A stretch of 64,000 nt of DNA from Treponema sp. (GTDB lineage Bacteria > Spirochaetota > Spirochaetia > Treponematales > Treponemataceae). The notes below the pieces were generated by a model that ran no database searches, was not told the DNA's origin, and saw nothing but the letters and a program-made list of their open reading frames with translations. The stretch is from positions 61,880-125,879 of the forward strand of contig JAKSTN010000003.1 in NCBI GenBank assembly GCA_024402535.1, in the 5' to 3' direction. The translations under genes were made by a program, and so were the position numbers. Shown piece after piece: positions 10,401 through 17,419 of this stretch. The first letter of the stretch is position 1; every line of letters starts with the position of its first letter.

Positions 10401-11199
10401 CAAAAGACTGCCATGCGGCTTTCTGCTCCTCGCTCAGTGTATCCATGCCTGTAAGGATTCGTTTAAGCCATTCGCCAAGCATAGGCTTCCAGTGCTTCTG
10501 GATGTAATCAAGCTGGCCTTTAAGGTCATCAGGACTGAATGCTACAGGTTCTTTCAGCATTGTGATAAGGTCGTGGTCGAATGGACCGAATGGAGCTTGA
10601 GTCTTCACAAAAGCTTTGATTACAGCCCAAACTTTTCCGTAGTTTGAATTATGAGAAAGTTTATCATCATCAAAAAGGATTTTGAACTGCTTGAAGGCAG
10701 GGTTTTCATTTGCCAGAAGAAGCATGATCATTTCTTCCAGGGTCTGTTCAATGTTCGAACGTTCTTTGAATGTGCCTTTATCAATGCAGGTCAGAGCAAG
10801 ATATTCTTTTGGAGAAAGTTTTCCCTGATAAACTGCAACAGGAGGGAATTCGCCCATAAAATCAAGAAGCAGATTTTCAAAGGCTTCTTTCCCGATTGCG
10901 CCTTCTATTTCAGAAATCAGATCGGTCATTATTGCCGGTGCTTTGTCTTTTCTGTAAAGCATGCAGACATAATGGAAAATCTCATCAATAAGTCCCATGG
11001 CGTTCAGTGAGCCTGCAGAAACTTTCTTATCATTCTGATTTCTCTGTTCAAAAAGATTGTTCAGAAGAACCTGAAAGCTTTTTACATTTTTCAGATTTGC
11101 AAAAACTACGTTTCCGCTGGAAGCAAAAAGAGCTTCATCAAATTTACAAAGGTCGCGTACTGTTTTGGAGATGTGGAATTCGTTGAAAGAAGTGTTCAT
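7402..11199 (-). CDS. Large GH13 alpha-amylase-family protein
   Basis: The protein is 1265 residues, far above the usual 450-700 for alpha-amylases. A helical N-terminal region without recognisable motifs (about 1-310) precedes a GH13 barrel (about 315-760). The barrel shows SDMVPNHTG, a predicted nucleophile D529 in IIRFDAAMV, a predicted acid/base E594 in LLAEAFWMMEGYF, and GLPMFGHGQIEGF. A long charged C-terminal half (about 930-1265) ends in a lysine-rich tail (KKAVKKTDTKKAP and KQKSNLKK). There is no signal peptide, so it is probably cytoplasmic and may act on stored glycogen or maltodextrin; that is inference. Start ATG 11199 follows ACAGGACATACT. It is divergent from a TetR gene whose operator lies beside its promoter. 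The GH13 assignment is firm; specificity is unknown. Confidence 0.85.
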   Translation of the reverse strand: MNTSFNEFHISKTVRDLCKFDEALFASSGNVVFANLKNVKSFQVLLNNLFEQRNQNDKKVSAGSLNAMGLIDEIFHYVCMLYRKDKAPAIMTDLISEIEGAIGKEAFENLLLDFMGEFPPVAVYQGKLSPKEYLALTCIDKGTFKERSNIEQTLEEMIMLLLANENPAFKQFKILFDDDKLSHNSNYGKVWAVIKAFVKTQAPFGPFDHDLITMLKEPVAFSPDDLKGQLDYIQKHWKPMLGEWLKRILTGMDTLSEEQKAAWQSFGGGGAFGGPDMSPPSYEDLMHEYERYSPDKEWMPKVVLMAKTVLVWLDQLTKKYGYPIDTLDKIPDPELDALRDQGFTGLWLIGLWERSKASKRIKIKCGNPEAAASAYSLFDYNIAQNIGGWDAVENLRARLWARGIRLASDMVPNHTGMDGDWVMNRPDLFVQRRDCPFPQYTFTGENLSQDPRTSVYLEDHYYSKEDCSVVFKRVDNQTGDVRYIYHGNDGTGLPWNDTAQLDFLNPETREAVMQEILHVARNFPIIRFDAAMVLAKKSIRRLWYPEPGHGGDIATRSETGLSTEQFNDAIPNEFWREVVDRVAQEVPDTLLLAEAFWMMEGYFVRTLGMHRVYNSAFMNMLKKEENQKYRDTVKNTIAFDPQVLKRYVNFMNNPDEETAVAQFGKGDKYFGVCTLMITMPGLPMFGHGQIEGFEEKYGMEYTKAYKNETPDQWLIDRHWHDIFPLMKKRYLFANVENFLFYSLWNNNVVNENVFAYSNRAGNEQAIVFYNNKYERAAGWIKQSEPYAVKTGSGENDVTQMTRSITEGLGLTAEEDKFVIFREHHSGLWFIRSSKDLCEHGMYVELNGFETQVYLDIQQITDEADGRYRTLCAFLNGKGCEDIETAWQELMYKDLYEKFAAFAESTLPKLNAQFTVLNAKYGCSCNITPVEEKLSDIDTDDFELTPFETKKAIKAKLAENKKPSKLDKKEIEKIIEDSLEAAKAFYEKANDYLPQGFKPFDAEKCVKEYEARIKKLVKIISEKEEKKNSKAKTEEEFDLQKALLKEKTSVSFIRLLSEKGSSDIFVSLLCYAFASCLADTDCATNFALPRKFSNILKNIQNQDIENFKKENPETEFHASVKDFRQNLTKVFVLSAKADLKAFIKDEKKGLYPVVNEMINGKYSWLLSGVNVFDNIRWFNKESSDEALNVLASVMLLGNTTAKEESVLAMYKALSAAKTKAAYKADNFVKPFEPAVKVEKKAVKKTDTKKAPAQKQQVKKQKSNLKK

Positions 11200-11237
11200 A
11201 GTATGTCCTGTAGAGAATTGATTGGATTTTCACTTGC

Positions 11238-11288
11238 ATAGTAAAGCAGGATCGCTTACTTGTCAATATACATACCGTTCGGTATACT
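11238..11288. promoter_or_regulatory. Overlapping divergent promoters of GH13 gene and tetR
   Basis: The heptamer TTGTCAA at 11260-11266 can serve both directions. On + it gives TTGTCA (11260-11265), 17 bp, TATACT (11283-11288). On - it gives TTGACA (11266-11261), 17 bp, TACTAT (11243-11238). Both are close to the sigma-70 consensus with ideal spacing. Confidence 0.65.
11272..11285. promoter_or_regulatory. Probable TetR-family operator
   Basis: ATACCGTTCGGTAT has perfect 6-bp arms around TT. It covers the end of the spacer and part of the -10 box of the tetR promoter and lies just upstream of the GH13 -35 box. ATACCG/CGGTAT arms are typical of operators of AcrR/TetR-type regulators. Autorepression is therefore likely; control of the GH13 gene is possible. 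Confidence 0.65.
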
Positions 11289-11295
11289 AATAATT

Positions 11296-11871
11296 ATGAA
11301 TGAAGTTTCAAATAAAGAAGTAATTCTTGAAGTTGCACTGAATCTTTTTTCAAAAAAAGGTTATGACGCTACAGGAGTTCAGGAAATTGTAACTGAAGCC
11401 GGCATAACAAAGCCAACTCTTTATCACTATTTCGGGAATAAAAAAGGCATTCTTACAGCTATGACCGAAGTCTATGGTGAAAAAATGAAGAAGATGCTTT
11501 TCAAGGCTACCGATTATGTTGGAGATCCTGTCAGACATTTTACACAGGTTCTGGAAGGACAGGTTCGTTTTGCAAAACAGAATCCCGAGTTTTTCAAGCT
11601 TTATATGCAGTCTGTGACAGGCGGGGAAGAAAGCGATATTTTTACAGCCTTTGCTCCTTTTCGTGACGCCGTGTCTGAAATCTACAAGGTTCTTTTTAAA
11701 AATTCTCTTTCTCTTTTCGGAAATATGAAAGGCTATGAAAATCTTTTTGCCCGAAACTTCAAAAGTCTTGTGGAATCTACAGCTATTACGGCGCTTAATG
11801 ACGAAATCAAAATAGATGAGGACACGGTTTACCGCATTATCCGCGCTTTCTGCTACGGTATTGCAAATTAA
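11296..11871 (+). CDS. TetR/AcrR-family transcriptional regulator
   Basis: Predicted one-component repressor of 191 residues. The N-terminal HTH is clear: ILEVALNLFSKKGYDATGVQ, then EIVTEAGITKPTLYHYFGNK, typical of the family's recognition helix. The C-terminal half is a variable ligand-binding domain (LEGQVRFAKQNPEFFKLYMQ); its ligand is unknown. An in-frame TTG at 11260 would lengthen the protein by 12 residues, but it lies inside the -35 box, so ATG 11296 is preferred. The predicted transcription start falls at or beside that ATG, and no Shine-Dalgarno is present. An operator-like palindrome overlaps its own -10 box. The divergent neighbour is the GH13 gene, the most obvious candidate target besides itself. 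Confidence 0.88.
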   Translation: MNEVSNKEVILEVALNLFSKKGYDATGVQEIVTEAGITKPTLYHYFGNKKGILTAMTEVYGEKMKKMLFKATDYVGDPVRHFTQVLEGQVRFAKQNPEFFKLYMQSVTGGEESDIFTAFAPFRDAVSEIYKVLFKNSLSLFGNMKGYENLFARNFKSLVESTAITALNDEIKIDEDTVYRIIRAFCYGIAN

Positions 11872-11875
11872 TATT

Positions 11876-11996
11876 TGGCCGGCACGGCTCGCTTCGCTCG
11901 CCGCCGGCACTTCCGCAGTTCGGTAACCCTCAGTCTCCTCGCCGTCAAAGCCGGCTCTGGTGACCGCTTCGCGCTGCTCCAGCGCCTGCCGGAATT
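11876..11996. repeat. GC-rich imperfect palindrome between tetR and the CotH gene
   Basis: A compact GC-rich block in AT-rich surroundings. It starts with GGCCGGCACGGCTCGC and ends with GCGCCTGCCGGAA, which pair imperfectly. Inside are GCTCGCTTCGCTCGC and a GGTAACC/GGTGACC pair. No ORF fits its composition. It resembles in style the GC-rich block at 53017, so it is probably a dispersed extragenic element and may also end tetR transcription. Confidence 0.5.
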
Positions 11997-12078
11997 CAGT
12001 TTTTTTATTGTTGCAGATTATTTTCTAGTGTTATAATTTTATAAAAATAAAAATATAAAATAAAAAGGTGAATATTTA

Positions 12079-14715
12079 ATGAAATCAAATGTTAAAATAA
12101 TATTTCTTTTGTCTTTATGGTCAATTTCTATTTTGGGTTGTGAGAAAATTGTTCCAGACCAGAACGCTACGATTCCAGATCCAATTGTTAAAGAAGTTAA
12201 GAAATATATCTGTCCGGTTGACGGAAAAGAATATGACTCCATCGAAAAAGCAATGAATTGCTGCAAACCAGAAACTGAGGAAATTGAATATTATGTTTGC
12301 CCTGTCTGTGGAAAACAGTATTCTATAAAGAAAGATGCTGCTGACTGCTGCAAGACACCAATAGAAGATATTCCGACAATTTATATAAACAAAGAGATTC
12401 TGGTTTCTGCTCCAACATACAGAAGTGATGATTGTAATCTAGATCCAGACGGAAAGCCTGTAACTATTACTTCTTACTTTTATGAAGATTCATCTGTTGA
12501 AGGCGGATTACGCTATACTAAAGATCATGATGAGGCTGAAGGTTGGCGTGTAGGAGGTCTTAAAGAAAGAGGTCAATTTACAGTTACTTCCACATCTAAT
12601 GGACTAAAAATTTCAACTAATGTTGATGACAAATATAAAAACGGATCTATATGTATAGCAAACCTGTCCTTAGGCTGGGTTCAGAATGTAGCACTTACAA
12701 ATGCTGCAAATGTAACTAAAAAAGGAAATGATTATATATACCCATTTGTAAAACCAGGTGATCGATATAAAGTCTGGTTCTATTTTGCTGATGAAAACTG
12801 GGCCAATGGCTGGGACGGATATAATGGAAGTATTGAAATAATAGCCATTGGCGGAATAGGAAATTATGCGGTTACCAATAACGGATATAATTTTGATAAT
12901 AATAGCTGTTCAATGTACTTAAAAGATTTTTCTGTTATCTGTCCGAAAGATTTACTGGATACGGCCATTTTAGATAAAAAACAGCTTTCTGGAAATATGT
13001 ATTCAAATAAGTCTTATAATAATGGAGTTGGCTGGACTAATCAAATATATATTACCAATAACTGTATCGATTTTTCTGCTATTAAAAATAAGATTCTTAA
13101 TGTGGAAGATTTTTTTGCTGATGTTTCATATTCATTCGAATATGATGGTAATAAATATGAATGTAAGATTATTGGGGAGTACCAGTATTTTACATATACA
13201 ACAGAGCCTCAGCCTTTTGCTGTAAGTGTGAAGGGTGGAACTATGGAACAGCAGTATAGTTATTTGAAACCTTCTATTGAAAAACTTGTAAATAATCTGA
13301 AAGAAACTACTTCATATGAATTACCAATCATTTACGTAACTACTTTTGATACTGAAGAAGTTCTTCAAAAAGAATATTACGACTGTTATGTAGAAATGTT
13401 TAATTGTGACGGTTTTGAGTTTTCCGGAAAAAAAGCCGGAATAAAAGTCAGGGGTAATTCTACATCGGAAGGCAGTTCTAAGCCGTACAGAATTAAGTTT
13501 GATAAAAAGCAGAATATGCTTGGACTTCATGAAGGTAAAAAGTACAAGAGTTGGGTTTTATTGAATACAAATGGCGGTATGGATTATGTAGGCTTTAATC
13601 TTGCAAGAAAGATTTATGAATCTTCTACGGATTTCAAATATTATGCTTCAGACTGTACATTTGTTCATGTTTATATAAATAATGAATACAAAGGAATGCG
13701 CCTGCTTTGTGAACAGAGTCAAACAGGTAAAGATAGAGTTGATATTACAGAGCTTGCAGAAAACGACAGTACGACGAAAAAAACAGGATATTTCCTTGAA
13801 CTGGATAATTATGCATGGCGGAATCGTATGGAAGAACCGGTATTTTCATTAAACTATCCTCAAAAAATTGAATATATGTATCAAAATGATTCCTGGAGAA
13901 AAGATAAGTCTGTTTCAGTAAACGGGTATAATCTTGTTTTTGAATCTCAGGGAGATGAAAAAGTATATCGGTTTAAAGATATTCTTGGACATGACATATC
14001 ATATGGAGGAAAGAATTATCTTCCAGAAGATTTATATACCATAAAATCTGATACATATTCTAAAAATCAGATTGAATATATTGGAAAGTGGATGAATAAT
14101 GTCTGGGAAATCTGTTATCAGGCTATTGTCCATAAAACTTTATATCGCATGGATGCTGATCATGACCTAGTAACTTTTGCAGGGGATTATTCAGATGAAG
14201 CCGCAAAATCTATAATTTCAGATTATATTGATTTGGAATCTTTGATGAACGAGTTTATTCTGGAAGAATTAGTCCGTGATAACGATGTAGGGGCAGGAAG
14301 CTTTTATATGGCAGTAGACTTTACAAAGACAATAAATGAAAAATACGGTCGACTGACTTTTGAATGTCCATGGGATTTTAACTGGGCATATATTAAATAT
14401 GATGGTGATTCTACATTCTTTGGAGCAGGTCCTAAATATTATGCCGGCGCATATCAGCCTATGTATGTTATTGAAAATAATGAATATGACCGTTCAAATT
14501 TCTGGTTTACATTGTTCAATAAAGCACCTTGGTTCAGAAAAATGATAAAAGAACGTTGGGATAAACTGCCAAAAGAAGAAATTAAAGCATTATGTGACAC
14601 TCTTAAGACAAAAGCTGGAACTGCAGAAAGCGAAGGAAATTTCGAGGTTTCAGGACCTGTAAATTTTGTAAAAGAACGTGTCGACGAAATAGATCAAACA
14701 TTGTGGGGCAATTAA
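12079..14715 (+). CDS. CotH-kinase-family lipoprotein with cysteine-rich N-terminus
   Basis: Predicted exported lipoprotein of 878 residues: signal peptide with lipobox SILGC, lipid-modified C21. Two tandem cysteine units follow, with pattern YxCPVxGKxY then CCK: C45/C61/C62 and C74/C77/C90/C91. The first unit has D48 where the second has C77. Residues about 100-390 are beta-rich, with no family I can name. The CotH domain spans about 410-860, with KVRGNST near 457, KPYRIKFDKK, KSWVLLNTNGGMDY, and the catalytic-type motif ECPWDFNW near 761. CotH proteins are atypical protein kinases in spore coats and also occur in many secreted bacterial proteins, often near polysaccharide-degrading enzymes. 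AAGGTG precedes ATG 12079. Codons are more AT-rich than in the neighbouring genes, which hints at recent acquisition. Confidence 0.85.
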   Translation: MKSNVKIIFLLSLWSISILGCEKIVPDQNATIPDPIVKEVKKYICPVDGKEYDSIEKAMNCCKPETEEIEYYVCPVCGKQYSIKKDAADCCKTPIEDIPTIYINKEILVSAPTYRSDDCNLDPDGKPVTITSYFYEDSSVEGGLRYTKDHDEAEGWRVGGLKERGQFTVTSTSNGLKISTNVDDKYKNGSICIANLSLGWVQNVALTNAANVTKKGNDYIYPFVKPGDRYKVWFYFADENWANGWDGYNGSIEIIAIGGIGNYAVTNNGYNFDNNSCSMYLKDFSVICPKDLLDTAILDKKQLSGNMYSNKSYNNGVGWTNQIYITNNCIDFSAIKNKILNVEDFFADVSYSFEYDGNKYECKIIGEYQYFTYTTEPQPFAVSVKGGTMEQQYSYLKPSIEKLVNNLKETTSYELPIIYVTTFDTEEVLQKEYYDCYVEMFNCDGFEFSGKKAGIKVRGNSTSEGSSKPYRIKFDKKQNMLGLHEGKKYKSWVLLNTNGGMDYVGFNLARKIYESSTDFKYYASDCTFVHVYINNEYKGMRLLCEQSQTGKDRVDITELAENDSTTKKTGYFLELDNYAWRNRMEEPVFSLNYPQKIEYMYQNDSWRKDKSVSVNGYNLVFESQGDEKVYRFKDILGHDISYGGKNYLPEDLYTIKSDTYSKNQIEYIGKWMNNVWEICYQAIVHKTLYRMDADHDLVTFAGDYSDEAAKSIISDYIDLESLMNEFILEELVRDNDVGAGSFYMAVDFTKTINEKYGRLTFECPWDFNWAYIKYDGDSTFFGAGPKYYAGAYQPMYVIENNEYDRSNFWFTLFNKAPWFRKMIKERWDKLPKEEIKALCDTLKTKAGTAESEGNFEVSGPVNFVKERVDEIDQTLWGN

Positions 14716-14734
14716 GCCCCTGCAGATATTTCTA

Positions 14735-16762
14735 TTAAAGCTCTTTGATTTTCTTGCAGAGTTCTTCGTCTGCTAAAAGTTCTTCAAGCTGGGTCGGGAT
14801 GCGGTAAGTCCAGTTGAACTGGTTTACTGAGCCCGGCATATTGATTCTCTCGTCTTTTGCATTTTCCTTCCAGTATTTTTCATTCATATATAGAAGGTCC
14901 TGAAGGGGTGGAATAAACCAGGCACTTTCTGCAGATTTACAGGCTTTAAGAAGTTCTTCCATGGAAAGAGATTTTTCTTTTTTCTCTGTATTTTCAGCAA
15001 CAGTTTCATCTTGTGTTTTTTCTTCTTTGATTTCTTCTGTTAACTGACCTGCAGAAATATAAAGTTCTTTGTTACTTTCCAGCCATTCCCGCATTGTGCT
15101 TGAGTCGTGAACACTTGTTGTGCAGACGCTTAAAGGTTCGTAGTCCTCAAAAGGAACATAAGGCTGGCCTTCTTCGTCCCACTGGCGGCACCAGCGTACA
15201 ACGCGAAGTCCAAGAATGCCAAGCTTTTTCATAACCCGAGGAACACATTCAAAGCCCACACCAAGGTCTTCGCCGCAAGGAATCATATTTGTTGCTTTTG
15301 TTAATGCGGAAAGAATTTCTGTTGCATTCTTTTCCCAGGTTTTGTTCTCTTTGATAGATGTGGCTTCAAAAAGTTTTGAAAGCTTTTCTTTTTCAACGTC
15401 GTTTAAGGTACCCCATGAAGTGCTCTGTCCGTAAATCCAGCTTGGAACAAATTTATTTTTCCCCATAGGAATAAGAGTTCTGTCGCTCCAGGCTTTCACA
15501 AGATATTCCTTTATTTTTACAGAAGCTTCTTCTGTGCAGAGCTCCATTCCGGAAAGATCAGTTTCTTCAATGGTTTTTGAGCCGAATGCTTTTTTACCCG
15601 CTCCGTCTAAAAGCCAAAGTTCTTCACCCGGGAGTTTTGTCGCAAAGAGCTTCAATATTTCGTGGCTTTTTTCGTGGTTCCATGTAATGTCTTCTATCAC
15701 GTGTGTGGGAACGTGAGGCACTGAAAGCCATCTTATGCGGTCGTCATCAAAACCAAGTTCATAAAGATCGTCTACCTTGAAGCCTGCGAATGGCTCTGTG
15801 TGACCGTTTAATGCGTTGCAGTCATTTTCAGGAATTGCCCAGATACGGAAGAATCCTAAGATATGGTCCAGACGGTATGCGTCATAAAATTTGGCAGCAT
15901 TGATAAGTCGGTTTTTCCACCATGTATATTTATCAGCTTTAAGGTTTTTCCAGTTGTAAGTTGGAAAGCCCCAGTTCTGTCCGGTAGGATTTTCGCCGTC
16001 AGCAGGAGACCCAGCCCTGAGTGACTGGTTGAAAATTTCAGGATGGCTCCAGGCATCGCAGGAATCTTCATTCATCAGAATCGGAAGGTCGCCTTTAATC
16101 AGTATTTTATTTTTACGGCAATATTCTACGCTTTCAGAAAATTGTTTTTCACATTCAGCCTGTAGCCATGCGTAGTAAAGGTGAGCGGGTTCGGCTTCCC
16201 AACGTTTTTTTATTTCTTCTTCTGAAAGACCTGTGTCTGTTTTTTTCCAGCTTTTCCAGGAAGCCTGCATATAGGAATACTTCAGGTTTTTGTAAACGGC
16301 ATAAGGAATTACCCAGTCATTATTTTTGATAAAACTTTCCAGGTCCTTTGAAGCTTTTCCTTTTTTTGCAGTTTCAGTTTCTGCGTAAATCTGGCGGAGA
16401 AAATAATCTTTTGAGTTATTTACATCGTCATAGCTGAAGCGTTCCGCGTCTTTGTGGTAGGAAATGAATGCGTCGTAATTTTTTTTGAATTCTGCATTTG
16501 ATTTATAGATTGCGTCAAAGCCTTCAATTGATTCCAGCGAAAGATAGATTGGATGAAGTGCGAAGGCTGAAAGGGCAGAGTATGGCGAACTCTGTGTTCC
16601 CGAATCATTTACCGGAAGCAGCTGGATAAGTCCCAGTCCCGATTTTTTTGCAAAATCAGCAAGTTTTTTTAAATCTGTATATTCACCGATGCAAGCGGCT
16701 TTTTCTGTTCGCAATGCGCCAAGAGGCACAGCGGTTCCTGTAAGTTTTCCAATTTGTGTCAT
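14735..16762 (-). CDS. malQ: 4-alpha-glucanotransferase (GH77, amylomaltase)
   Basis: Transfers alpha-1,4-glucan segments between maltodextrins, releasing glucose, in the cytoplasm. The 675 residues show GH77 signatures: GLIQLLPVNDSGTQSSPYSA near the N-terminus, the nucleophile aspartate in YRLDHILGFFRIW, the acid/base glutamate in MIPCGEDLG, and the third acid in TTSVHDSSTMREW. An insert of about 45 residues rich in E and K follows that last motif. Together with the GH13 gene it suggests maltodextrin or glycogen turnover. Start ATG 16762 has no Shine-Dalgarno. A TATACT box ends six bases before it, with TTGTCA 16 bp further upstream inside a heptamer array, so a leaderless mRNA is likely. 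Confidence 0.95.
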   Translation of the reverse strand: MTQIGKLTGTAVPLGALRTEKAACIGEYTDLKKLADFAKKSGLGLIQLLPVNDSGTQSSPYSALSAFALHPIYLSLESIEGFDAIYKSNAEFKKNYDAFISYHKDAERFSYDDVNNSKDYFLRQIYAETETAKKGKASKDLESFIKNNDWVIPYAVYKNLKYSYMQASWKSWKKTDTGLSEEEIKKRWEAEPAHLYYAWLQAECEKQFSESVEYCRKNKILIKGDLPILMNEDSCDAWSHPEIFNQSLRAGSPADGENPTGQNWGFPTYNWKNLKADKYTWWKNRLINAAKFYDAYRLDHILGFFRIWAIPENDCNALNGHTEPFAGFKVDDLYELGFDDDRIRWLSVPHVPTHVIEDITWNHEKSHEILKLFATKLPGEELWLLDGAGKKAFGSKTIEETDLSGMELCTEEASVKIKEYLVKAWSDRTLIPMGKNKFVPSWIYGQSTSWGTLNDVEKEKLSKLFEATSIKENKTWEKNATEILSALTKATNMIPCGEDLGVGFECVPRVMKKLGILGLRVVRWCRQWDEEGQPYVPFEDYEPLSVCTTSVHDSSTMREWLESNKELYISAGQLTEEIKEEKTQDETVAENTEKKEKSLSMEELLKACKSAESAWFIPPLQDLLYMNEKYWKENAKDERINMPGSVNQFNWTYRIPTQLEELLADEELCKKIKEL

Positions 16763-16781
16763 AAGGAAAGTATAGCAAATA

Positions 16782-16816
16782 ATTGATAATTGACAATTGA
16801 GAATTGAAAATTGACA
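16782..16816 (+). repeat. Heptamer array ATTGANA x5, carrying the malQ -35 box
   Basis: Five contiguous in-phase 7-mers: ATTGATA, ATTGACA, ATTGAGA, ATTGAAA, ATTGACA. The complement of the second unit gives TTGTCA (16796-16791), 16 bp before TATACT (16774-16769) of malQ. A reversed array lies at 17385-17419. Confidence 0.8.
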
Positions 16817-16829
16817 GCTGCCGGAAAAA

Positions 16830-17336
16830 CTAATTTTGTGAAATGGCGGTCATAAAAGATTTGTAGACAATGGTTTCTTTTGCCTTGTCAGAAAGATCCC
16901 GGGCTGCGTTATAAGACCAGTGGAAATTGTTTTCCTTTAGAGATGCTTCAAGAATTCTAAGATAAATCTTATCTTTCATAGTGTTATCAGCAGGGCATCC
17001 GGCAAAGACCGAGTAAATGTAATTTGCAGAATTTAATACTTCATTATCTGGAAGCAGCAGAAACCGAACTGCTTCTGTACAGGGCATGTAAGGGTACTTA
17101 TTTATTACAGAATCTATTTCTTTAAAATCAGCTTGAATATGTCCTTCCGTGGCATTTTTCAGAAACTTAAAATCAGAAATCATCTGGGTATATTTTTTTT
17201 CATCTTTTTCAGCCAGTTTAATAGTTTCTTCAAGCGTCAGAAATTCTTTATTTGCTGTCTCTACTACATCCAGAGAATATACGCAGAGTGATGTAATTAA
17301 AAAAATACTTACACAAAAAAATATCTTCTTCCGCAT
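16830..17336 (-). CDS. Exported protein of unknown function, 168 aa
   Basis: I do not recognise the family. A signal peptide is clear (MRKKIFFCVSIFLITSLCVY, cleavage probably near S21-L22) with no lipobox, so the product should be periplasmic or surface-exposed. The mature part looks helical (FLTLEETIKLAEKDEKKYTQ; ILEASLKENNFHWSYNAARD) and may be repeat-like, but no motif is firm. GAAGGA lies eight bases before ATG 17336. The gene is framed by inverted heptamer arrays at 16782 and 17385, which could mean it moved as a cassette; that is speculation. It is downstream of the radical SAM gene on the same strand, 71 bases away. Confidence 0.7.
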   Translation of the reverse strand: MRKKIFFCVSIFLITSLCVYSLDVVETANKEFLTLEETIKLAEKDEKKYTQMISDFKFLKNATEGHIQADFKEIDSVINKYPYMPCTEAVRFLLLPDNEVLNSANYIYSVFAGCPADNTMKDKIYLRILEASLKENNFHWSYNAARDLSDKAKETIVYKSFMTAISQN

Positions 17337-17384
17337 CCAGAAATCCTTCTTTCATTACAACCAGACATCTTCCTCTATGATAAT

Positions 17385-17419
17385 TATCCATTATCCATTA
17401 TCCATTGTCAATTCTCAAT
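17385..17419 (-). repeat. Heptamer array, minus orientation, overlapping a stop codon
   Basis: On the minus strand the 7-mers are ATTGAGA, ATTGACA and three ATGGATA. The array begins inside the radical SAM gene: its last codons ATT GAG AAT TGA come from the repeat. It is the inverted counterpart of the array at 16782. Confidence 0.8.

Noticed and set aside
11260..11295. Extended N-terminus of tetR starting at TTG 11260
   Set aside because: The TTG is part of the -35 box and the stretch contains the operator and -10 box; ATG 11296 starts the normal TetR fold.
16782..17419. Possible CRISPR array from regularly repeated 7-mers
   Set aside because: Units are contiguous with no spacers, and no cas genes are present.
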